14,290 nucleotides of DNA from Chloroflexota bacterium. Lineage in GTDB: Bacteria; Chloroflexota; Dehalococcoidia; Lucifugimonadales; Lucifugimonadaceae. The position numbers and the translations under genes were made by a program. Position 1 is the stretch's first letter. Each line of letters opens with the position of its first letter. Below the pieces are notes generated by a model. That model saw nothing but the letters and a program-made list of their open reading frames with translations, had not been told where the DNA came from and did not search any database. The DNA lies in the NCBI GenBank assembly GCA_016189845.1, contig JACPRT010000121.1, positions 1 through 14,290 on the forward strand, written 5' to 3'. This document shows positions 5,860 through 12,420 of the stretch, piece after piece.

Positions 5860-6852
5860 ATGGCCAACCCATCAAGCACAGAATCCCTTGAGTCGCTGCG
5901 CGGCCGCGCGCTGGTCGAACTGAGGTCGGCGTCTGCGGAAGAGCTTGACGCGTGGCGCTCAAAATACCTGGGTCGGCGGGGCGCGGTCACCCAGCTCCTG
6001 CGGGGGATCGCCGAGATGCCGGTCGAAGAGCGCCGTCGATTCGGCGCGGCAGCGAATCTCCTGCGGGAGGAGATGGAAGTTGCGCTTGCGAACAGGCAGG
6101 CGCCGGTCGCCGGCCGCGCCCGCATCGACGTCAGCCTCCCCGGTCGCCGCCCTCAAACAGGCAGACTGCATCCGACCACCTGGACCATCCGTGACATCAC
6201 GGCGGCCTTCGGAGCGATGGGTTTCCAGGTCGTCGAGGGGCCGGAGGTGGAGTACGACCACTACAACTTCACCGCGCTGAACATCCCGCAGGACCACCCG
6301 GCCAGGGACATGTGGGACACGCTGTGGATCGACCGCATCGACGCCGACGGTAAGCGCCGCGTCCTGCTTCGGACCCATACGTCGCCAATGCAGGCCAGGG
6401 TGATGGAAACCTCCAGGCCCCCCGTGCGGGTCGTAGTACCGGGCCGGTGCTACCGGTACGAGGCCACAGACGCCACTCACGAGTGGCATTTCCACCAGGT
6501 CGAGGGCCTGGCGGTCGCCGAAGGCATCACGTTTGCCGACCTGAAGGGCACCCTGTACGAGTTCGCCCGTCGCATCTTCGGTTCGGACCGCAAGGTCAGG
6601 TTTCGCTGCGACTACTTTCCGTTCGTCGAACCCGGGGTCGACATGGCCATCGACTGGAAGGGCCAGTGGCTCGAGATCATGGGCGCGGGCATGGTGCACC
6701 CGCGAGTGCTCGCCGGGGTGGGCTACGATCCCGAAAAGTACACGGGGTTCGCCTTCGGCATCGGGGTCGAGCGCGTTGCCATCCTCCGCCATGGCATCGA
6801 CGACATCCGGCAATTCGCCGCCAACGATCTTCGGTTCCTGAGCCAGTTCTAG
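5860..6852 (+). CDS. pheS: Phenylalanyl-tRNA synthetase alpha subunit
   Basis: PheS holds the class II catalytic core of the alpha2-beta2 enzyme that attaches phenylalanine to tRNA-Phe. The 330-residue protein has the normal length. An N-terminal coiled-coil region (about 5-85) contacts tRNA. The catalytic domain shows FQVVEGPEVEYDHYNFTALNIPQDHPARD (122-150), RTHTSPMQ (171-178), motif 2 in GRCYRYEATDATHEWHFHQVEG (195-216), FPFVEPGVD (253-261), LEIMGAGMVHP (271-281) and motif 3 in GFAFGIGVERVAILRHGI (296-313), ending LRFLSQF. The usual Cys of the GCGMVHP stretch is Ala here, a tolerable change. AGGG lies six bases before the ATG. The pheT start follows four bases after the stop, so the subunits are co-translated. 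Confidence 0.97.
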   Translation: MANPSSTESLESLRGRALVELRSASAEELDAWRSKYLGRRGAVTQLLRGIAEMPVEERRRFGAAANLLREEMEVALANRQAPVAGRARIDVSLPGRRPQTGRLHPTTWTIRDITAAFGAMGFQVVEGPEVEYDHYNFTALNIPQDHPARDMWDTLWIDRIDADGKRRVLLRTHTSPMQARVMETSRPPVRVVVPGRCYRYEATDATHEWHFHQVEGLAVAEGITFADLKGTLYEFARRIFGSDRKVRFRCDYFPFVEPGVDMAIDWKGQWLEIMGAGMVHPRVLAGVGYDPEKYTGFAFGIGVERVAILRHGIDDIRQFAANDLRFLSQF

Positions 6853-6856
6853 GCCC

Positions 6857-9271
6857 ATGCGCATCCCCGTTTCCTGGCTCAAGGACTACGTACCGCTCGC
6901 AACCCCGATCGAAGAAGTCGCGCGTCGCCTCACCATGGCCGGGCTGGAAGTAGAGGCCATCGAACGGACCGGCGGCGACTGGCGCGGAATCGTCGTCGGT
7001 CACGTCCAGGCCGTCCGGCCGCACCCGAACGCGGACCGGCTCCGCCTGGTAACCGTAGACACGGGGAAGGAGACCGTCGAGGTCGTGTGCGGCGCGCCGA
7101 ACGTGGCCGAAGGCCAGAAGATCGCATACGCGGCGGTCGGGGCGACGCTCGTCGATGGCCACACCGGAAAGCCTGCGCAGCTGAAGCCGGCCCGGATCAG
7201 AGGCGTCGTCTCAAACGGCATGGTCTGCTCCGAGCGCGAGCTCGGCATCTCGCAAGAGCACGAAGGCATCCTGGTCCTGAGCGTGGACGCGCCTATTGGC
7301 ACGCCCCTGGCGGATGTCCTGGGCGACGCCATCCTCGACATCAAGGTCAGCCCGAACCGTCCCGATTGCCTGAGCCTGCTGGGAATCGCACGGGAAATCG
7401 CCGCTCTGACGGACGTCCGAGCGGTCCCACCTCCGGTCGAATATCCGGAATCCGGACCTCCGGTTGGCAGCCTCGCGCAGGTGCGGATCGACGACCCCGA
7501 CCTGTGCAGACGCTATACCGCGTCGGTCATCGCCGGGATCAGGGTCGGCCCTTCGCCGCAATGGTTAGTCGACAGGCTGGGGTTACTCGGCCAGAACCCG
7601 ATCAACAACGTCGTCGACGTCACCAACTACGTCATGTTGGAGATGGGCCAGCCCCTGCATGCCTTCAACCTCCGCGAGGTCCATGGCGGGACGGTGGTCG
7701 TGCGCCGCGCCACGCAGGGGGAGAAGCTCCTGACGCTGGACGGCGCAGAGCGGTCGCTCCCGGGCGACGCGCTCGTGATCGCCGATACTGAACGGCCGAT
7801 CGGCCTGGCGGGCGTTATAGGCGGCCTGCGGTCCGGGATCACCGAGGCCACGACAGACATCCTCCTGGAGTCGGCAACCTTCGATGCGGCCAACAACCGC
7901 AGGACGCAAGCCGCGCTGGCGATCAAGACCGAAGCGACAGTGCGTTTCGAAAAGGGTCTGCGGCCCGAGCTGGCGGAAGTCGCGCTCAAGCGGGCGACCC
8001 GCCTCATCCACGAGGTGTGCGGTGGAACGGTGGCTGCCGGCTGGATCGATGTGTGGCCGGGAAGAGAGCAGCATGACCCTTCGGTCATGGTCACGCGCCG
8101 GAAATTGGCGCAGGTGCTTGGAGTTGAATACCCTGAACACCAGGTCGAAAAGACGCTGGCCGCTCTCGGGTGCACCGTGGCGTTCACGACCGACGGCTGG
8201 CGAATCACGCCGCCATACTGGCGGTCGGACATCACCATCCCGGAGGATGCCGCCGAGGAACTCGCCCGCGTGATCGGCTACGACACGATTCCGACGCGGG
8301 TGATCTCAGGCGAACTTCCCAGGTGGATACCCAACCCGCGGCGCGACGTTCGGGAACGCGTTCGGGATGCCCTGGTGGCCTGCGGCATGCAGGAGGTGGT
8401 CACCTATCCGCTGACGACCGAGGAGTCAATGGCGCGCGTGAGGCCTCCGGCGGGGCCAAAGCCTCTGCGAGTCGCCAATCCGATGTCCTCGGAGTTCGGG
8501 GCGCTCCGTACGACGCTTCGCGAAGGCGTGCTGCGGGCGGTCGCGCGCAACACCCACACGTGGCGAGGGCCGATCGCACTCTTCGAGTGTGCGCGTGTTT
8601 ATCTGGACCAGGGTGAAGGCCTGCCGCAGGAGCGAGAAATGGCCGTCGGCGCCTTTGTTGGCCCGCGCCAGGCGACGCACTGGTCAGGTGGTGTGGCCCC
8701 GGTTTTCGATTTCTTCGATGCCAGGGGCGCCGTCGAGTCGGTTCTGGAGACGCTCGGGATCGAGGCGGAATTTGCAGCGACGGCCGAAGATGCCACGTTC
8801 GCGGCCGGCCGTTACGCTTCGGTCGCCGCGGGAGGCCGCCGGCTGGGAGTCGTCGGCGAGGTCTCGCCGGATGTGCTGGTGGCGATCGGCTGCGATGCGT
8901 CGCCGGTTGCGATGTTCGAGATCGACGTCGATGCCATCGCCGACCTGATTGCGTCGCGCCCGCGCTCCGACGTGCAGTTCAAGCCCTTCGGCCGCTATCC
9001 GGAGTCCGTGCGCGATCTCTCGATCGTGGTGGACCAGAATGTCGAAGCCGGGAAGGTACTGGCCCTCGCCAAGCGCGCCAGGCTGGTCGCGGACGCGACC
9101 GTCTTCGACGAGTACCGGGGCACGGGGCTGGCGGCCGGGAAGAAGGCGCTTGGCCTGCGGATCGTGTACCAGGCGCCAGACAGGACGCTCACTTCGGAAG
9201 AGATCGACAGGGCTCATTCGTCGATACTCCGGGGCCTGGAGCATGAATTCGGCGCGGTCCTGAGGTCGTAG
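6857..9271 (+). CDS. pheT: Phenylalanyl-tRNA synthetase beta subunit
   Basis: PheT is the tRNA-binding and editing partner of PheS. The 804-residue protein has the full bacterial domain set. It starts MRIPVSWLKDYV, continues with the OB-fold tRNA-binding domain (about 42-150, with HPNADRLRLVTVD and VVCGAPNV) and the segment DIKVSPNRPDCLSLLGIARE (161-180). The B3/B4 editing domain follows (about 205-385, including NNVVDVTNYVMLEMGQPLHAFN), then the B5 region with RSDITIPEDAAEELARVIGYD. The C-terminal ferredoxin-fold anticodon-binding domain occupies about 711-804 (FGRYPESVRDLSIVVD ... EYRGTGLAAGKKALGLRI). It is preceded by only a weak TAGG and probably depends on coupling to pheS. No truncation or missing domain is seen. 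Confidence 0.97.
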   Translation: MRIPVSWLKDYVPLATPIEEVARRLTMAGLEVEAIERTGGDWRGIVVGHVQAVRPHPNADRLRLVTVDTGKETVEVVCGAPNVAEGQKIAYAAVGATLVDGHTGKPAQLKPARIRGVVSNGMVCSERELGISQEHEGILVLSVDAPIGTPLADVLGDAILDIKVSPNRPDCLSLLGIAREIAALTDVRAVPPPVEYPESGPPVGSLAQVRIDDPDLCRRYTASVIAGIRVGPSPQWLVDRLGLLGQNPINNVVDVTNYVMLEMGQPLHAFNLREVHGGTVVVRRATQGEKLLTLDGAERSLPGDALVIADTERPIGLAGVIGGLRSGITEATTDILLESATFDAANNRRTQAALAIKTEATVRFEKGLRPELAEVALKRATRLIHEVCGGTVAAGWIDVWPGREQHDPSVMVTRRKLAQVLGVEYPEHQVEKTLAALGCTVAFTTDGWRITPPYWRSDITIPEDAAEELARVIGYDTIPTRVISGELPRWIPNPRRDVRERVRDALVACGMQEVVTYPLTTEESMARVRPPAGPKPLRVANPMSSEFGALRTTLREGVLRAVARNTHTWRGPIALFECARVYLDQGEGLPQEREMAVGAFVGPRQATHWSGGVAPVFDFFDARGAVESVLETLGIEAEFAATAEDATFAAGRYASVAAGGRRLGVVGEVSPDVLVAIGCDASPVAMFEIDVDAIADLIASRPRSDVQFKPFGRYPESVRDLSIVVDQNVEAGKVLALAKRARLVADATVFDEYRGTGLAAGKKALGLRIVYQAPDRTLTSEEIDRAHSSILRGLEHEFGAVLRS

Positions 9272-9304
9272 CTCTCTCCTGCCGGACCGCACGTCCCGCG
9301 TACG

Positions 9305-9310
9305 TATACT
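9305..9310 (+). promoter_or_regulatory. -10 box placed for leaderless transcription of moeA
   Basis: TATACT ends six bases before the moeA ATG, so the expected transcript start coincides with the start codon. An inverted repeat, TACGT (9301-9305) and ACGTA (9313-9317), brackets the box and touches the ATG. No purine-rich ribosome-binding site lies upstream. There is no recognisable -35 hexamer. Confidence 0.5.
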
Positions 9311-9316
9311 TCACGT

Positions 9317-10633
9317 ATGACGCAGCCGGCTCACTCCGACCGTCCCCGCCACCGTCACTACGACGCCGACATGCTGAGCGTCGAGGACGCGCTAGCCCGC
9401 ATCCTTTCCCATTTCCGGGTGCTCGAGGCAGAGGAACTGCCTCTGACCGAGACGCTCGGCCAGGTCCTCGCCGAGGACGTCGTCTCGACCATCGACATCC
9501 CGCCGTTCACGAACTCGGCGATGGACGGCTATGCCGTCAGGGCGGCCGACGTAGCTGGGTCCTCCGCGGGCAGTCCGGTCCGGCTGAAGGTCGTGGGTGG
9601 AGTCGCGGCCGGCGGACTTCCCGATGTGGCCGTCGACCCGGGTACGGCGGTCCGCATCATGACGGGCGCCCCCGCGCCGGACGGCGCCGACGCGGTTGTG
9701 CCCTTCGAGGACACCGACGAGCTGGACCGTCGCAAGGCCGGCGGGCAGACGGACGTGATCGAGATACGCCACGCGGCCGCGCCAGGCGACAACCTGCGGG
9801 CTGCAGGCATGGACGTCGCAAGGGATGCCGTGGTGCTGTCCGCAGGCACCGTGATGCGCCCGGGCGAGATCGGTGTCGCGGCCTCGGTCGGCCGCCAGAC
9901 GCTGCGCGTCGTCCGCCGCCCGCGAGTCGCCATCGTGGCCACGGGCGACGAGCTGCTGGAGCCCGGGGAAACGTTTCGCCCGGGCAGGATCTACAACAGC
10001 AACAGCTACTCGGTGGCGGCGCTGGTCCGCAAGTACGGGGGCGTGCCGGTCGCCCTGGGCATCGCGCGGGATACCGTCGAGTCCCTCAACGCGGTCCTGG
10101 ATGAGGCGGTACGCCACGATTTCGTGATCACGTCCGCAGGTGTCTCGAAGGGCGACTACGACGTCGTGAAGGATGTCCTTGCGGGGCGTGGTCAGATCGC
10201 GCTCTGGTCGGTACGGATGCGTCCCGCGAAGCCGTTGGCGTTCGGCCTCCTCCCCGTCCCCGGCGGGCGCCCCGTGCCGTTGCTCGGCCTTCCGGGCAAC
10301 CCGGTTAGCGCGGTGGTGGCCTTCGAGCAGTTCGCCCGGCCGGCGATCCTGCTCATGATGGGCAAGAAGATGCTCGGCAAGCCGACGATCGAGGCGATCA
10401 TGGATGATGCGATCGTGAACCACGACGGGCGTCGCGTCTACGCCAGGGTGGTCGTCGAACGGGCGGCCGACGGCCGGTATCACGCTCACCTGACCGGCGA
10501 CCAGGGGTCGAACATCCTTTCGTCGGTCGCAGCGGCCAACGGCTTCGCGATCTGCCCGGAGGACCGTGCCAGGGTCGAGGCCGGTCAGGCTGCAGCGGTT
10601 CAGATGCTAGACTGGCCCGAAGAATTCTTCTGA
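9317..10633 (+). CDS. moeA: Molybdopterin molybdenumtransferase
   Basis: MoeA inserts molybdate into adenylated molybdopterin, the last general step of molybdenum cofactor synthesis. The 438-residue protein shows the family signatures in order: IPPFTNSAMDGYAV (61-74), VRIMTGAPAPDGADAVVPFE (112-131), GDNLRAAGMD (157-166), VATGDELLEPGE (207-218), NSNSY (227-231), ITSAGVSKGDYDVVKDVL (271-288), MRPAKPLAFG (301-310), LLGLPGNPVSAVVAFEQF (322-339), then a C-terminal domain IV. The first 18 residues are a His/Arg-containing extension before MLSVEDALARIL, where many MoeA proteins begin; Met19 (9371) is the alternative start, but neither site has a Shine-Dalgarno sequence. The -10 box directly before 9317 favours the longer, leaderless form. 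No molybdoenzyme is in the window. A tungsten-using paralogue cannot be excluded. Confidence 0.95.
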   Translation: MTQPAHSDRPRHRHYDADMLSVEDALARILSHFRVLEAEELPLTETLGQVLAEDVVSTIDIPPFTNSAMDGYAVRAADVAGSSAGSPVRLKVVGGVAAGGLPDVAVDPGTAVRIMTGAPAPDGADAVVPFEDTDELDRRKAGGQTDVIEIRHAAAPGDNLRAAGMDVARDAVVLSAGTVMRPGEIGVAASVGRQTLRVVRRPRVAIVATGDELLEPGETFRPGRIYNSNSYSVAALVRKYGGVPVALGIARDTVESLNAVLDEAVRHDFVITSAGVSKGDYDVVKDVLAGRGQIALWSVRMRPAKPLAFGLLPVPGGRPVPLLGLPGNPVSAVVAFEQFARPAILLMMGKKMLGKPTIEAIMDDAIVNHDGRRVYARVVVERAADGRYHAHLTGDQGSNILSSVAAANGFAICPEDRARVEAGQAAAVQMLDWPEEFF

Positions 10634-10650
10634 GCCGGGCGAGGGATCGA

Positions 10651-11100
10651 ATGGCGAAGCGGCGCGGGAACGCCAGGACCGAGGACGCGGCGGTTGTCGA
10701 GGCGCAGGCCGACGAGCCGCGCTTCGTGATCGATTTCGATGCCATGGAGGCGGCGGGGAGGTCGGCCGTCTTCTTTGTGCGAAGCCGCATGTGCGCGGAT
10801 GCGCAGAAGAAGGCCGAAGGCGCAAAGCAGCTGAAAGACTGTCTGAAGCTCATCTCGAGCGAGTGCGCCGGGAAGCCGGAGTTCATCGGCCCTTCCACGC
10901 CTCTTTCCGAGGCGGTTTTCAGGTTGATCCTTGCCGCCAACAACCGGCCGCTTTCGATCCGGGACATCCAGGATGGCCTGACCGAAGCATGGTCGAGTGT
11001 GATCTACATGAAGGACCTGTCGGAAGAGCTGCTGACCCGGCTGCTAGACAGGCCGAACTCCTACTTCATCAAGCGGACGGAACCTAGCCGTTCAGCTTGA
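10651..11100 (+). CDS. Small uncharacterised protein, possible winged-helix fold
   Basis: I do not recognise this 149-residue protein. It has a basic N-terminus (MAKRRGNAR), an acidic/hydrophobic stretch RFVIDFDAME (24-33), a region with three Cys residues (Cys48, Cys64, Cys72) and a C-terminal helical domain. The C-terminal pattern LSEAVFRLILAANNRPLSI, then RDIQDGLTEAW, then LSEELLTRLLDR and YFIKR could be helix-helix-helix-wing, as in winged-helix DNA-binding domains; that is a guess from pattern only. No signal peptide or membrane segment is evident. It starts 17 bases after the moeA stop with GAGGG upstream, so it is probably co-transcribed with moeA. Its last 17 bases overlap the converging oxidase subunit IV gene. 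Confidence 0.8.
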   Translation: MAKRRGNARTEDAAVVEAQADEPRFVIDFDAMEAAGRSAVFFVRSRMCADAQKKAEGAKQLKDCLKLISSECAGKPEFIGPSTPLSEAVFRLILAANNRPLSIRDIQDGLTEAWSSVIYMKDLSEELLTRLLDRPNSYFIKRTEPSRSA

Positions 11101-11554
11101 AGAAGAGCAGCAGCAGCGACAGGCTGATCGCGATCGCCAGGATCAGGCCGAACGAAAACACGGCTCGCAACAGCCAGTGTTCGAACTTCAGGTGCATGAA
11201 GAATCCGACCACGATCACGAACTTGACCGCTGACATGGCGATCAGCAACGGGTTGACCAGCGACCGGCCGACCGGCCAGTTGAACGCCCATACTTCGAGC
11301 GCGGTGATCATCGAGAGAATAACCCCGACCATGATGTAGAAGCGGGGGGTCGGATGACGGTCGCCGCTGGAGAGCCGCACCCACCATCTGCCGACTTGAT
11401 CGACCACCTTGCCCAGCGGATTCTCGTATTTCGCCGCCGGGGACGGGGTTTCCGCGTACGTTCTGGGCAACTGGAAGTACCGCTCCGAGCTCTGCCAGAA
11501 GAGCTTTTGGAACCCTCGCGGGCGGTGCCGGGGTTGCTGTGAGCCCTCAGGCAT
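11084..11554 (-). CDS. ctaF: Cytochrome c oxidase subunit IV (prokaryotic type)
   Basis: This small membrane subunit accompanies bacterial haem-copper oxidases and probably helps assembly or stability. The 156-residue protein has a polar N-terminal region of about 70 residues and three predicted helices at about 72-92, 102-121 and 127-152. The middle-helix motif KFVIVVGFFMHLKFEHW (111-127) matches the K-x3-V-x2-FFMHLKFE pattern of the COX4_pro family. The N-terminal cytoplasmic portion is longer than in the compact Bacillus protein. A GTG six bases upstream is in frame, but the ATG at 11554 is preferred because GAGGAG precedes it by five bases whereas it directly abuts the GTG. It follows subunit III by nine bases and is the last visible gene of the oxidase operon. 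Family assignment is good, exact role less so. Confidence 0.88.
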   Translation of the reverse strand: MPEGSQQPRHRPRGFQKLFWQSSERYFQLPRTYAETPSPAAKYENPLGKVVDQVGRWWVRLSSGDRHPTPRFYIMVGVILSMITALEVWAFNWPVGRSLVNPLLIAMSAVKFVIVVGFFMHLKFEHWLLRAVFSFGLILAIAISLSLLLLFFKLNG

Positions 11555-11563
11555 GTTCACTCC

Positions 11564-12415
11564 TCAGCCCACCAGGCCGTGCGGGGGGCCGTCGTTTGCG
11601 GAGATCAGATAGACCACGGTGAAGATGATGATCCAAACGATGTCGACGAAGTGCCAGTAGAGGCCGGTTATCTCGAGGTTCTCCGACTGCCGCCGCACCT
11701 CGGTGGCCGCCGCGGGCTTCGCCATCAGCAAGTACCCGCCAATGAGGAGCGCAGCTGCGCCCAGGACACCGATCACGTAGGCCGGGGCGCCGATCAGCGG
11801 CGTGATGATGTCGAGCCAGTTCGCCAGCAATGCGACGTCGACTGCGAAGAAACCGGCCACCGCGAGGACCAGCCCCAGCTTTTCGCGATTGCTGCGTGAG
11901 AAAACGAATGCCATGAGGAGCAGCATGACCACCCCGAGCGTCACGTGCGCGCCGTGGAACCCGGTCAGCGTGAAAAACGTGGTCCCGAACAGGTTCGTCC
12001 GGGGCGTCAGGCCCTCCTGGGCGAACTCGTGGAACTCGAAGACCTGGAATGACAGGAAGACCGATCCCAGGGCGGCGGTCATCAAAGTCCAGAACCGCCC
12101 CAGTCTCGGCATGTTTCGCTGGATGGCATTCAGGGCAAGGACCATCGCCAGGGAGCTCATCAGCAGGACGAACGTGCTGACCGAAGTGATCGGGACGTCG
12201 ATGATCTCGTCCGGGAATGGCCCCTTGATGCTCTGGTTTCGATAGACGAGGTAGGTCGCGATCAGCGATCCGAAGAACATGCATTCAGAGCCCAGGAAGG
12301 TCCACATGAGGAGCTTCCGGTGCCCGAGCCCGGTCGACGTCTGTTCGGTGTGCCCGGCCGCGTCCGATGGCCCGTGTCCGGGGGTTCCGTGCGCCGCCGC
12401 GTGTGCCTGTGCCAA
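11564..12415 (-). CDS. ctaE: Cytochrome c oxidase subunit III with an apparent two-helix insertion
   Basis: Subunit III stabilises the oxidase core and its proton uptake in the cell membrane. The best start is TTG at 12415, seven bases after a perfect GGAGGT that overlaps the subunit I stop; starting further upstream would extend into subunit I. This gives 283 residues. The His/Gly-rich N-terminus (1-33, five His) is followed by core helices at about 36-58 (LMWTFLGSECMFFGSLIATY), 77-97, 108-127 (then FEFHEF), 147-171 (LTGFHGAHVTLG) and 253-273 (LYWHFVDIVWIIIFTVVYL). Two extra hydrophobic segments at about 181-198 and 208-231 lie between the GFHG and YWHFVD helices, where five-helix bacterial subunits have only a short loop. 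The extra pair keeps the topology unchanged. Confidence 0.94.
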   Translation of the reverse strand: MAQAHAAAHGTPGHGPSDAAGHTEQTSTGLGHRKLLMWTFLGSECMFFGSLIATYLVYRNQSIKGPFPDEIIDVPITSVSTFVLLMSSLAMVLALNAIQRNMPRLGRFWTLMTAALGSVFLSFQVFEFHEFAQEGLTPRTNLFGTTFFTLTGFHGAHVTLGVVMLLLMAFVFSRSNREKLGLVLAVAGFFAVDVALLANWLDIITPLIGAPAYVIGVLGAAALLIGGYLLMAKPAAATEVRRQSENLEITGLYWHFVDIVWIIIFTVVYLISANDGPPHGLVG

Positions 12416-12420
12416 CTCGT

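Noticed and set aside
5959..6882. Long minus-strand open frame opposite pheS
   Set aside because: It is an antisense shadow of a full-length, motif-complete pheS.
9392..10489. Long minus-strand open frame opposite moeA
   Set aside because: It mirrors the strong codon bias of moeA; the product is Arg/Asp/His-rich and unlike any protein family.
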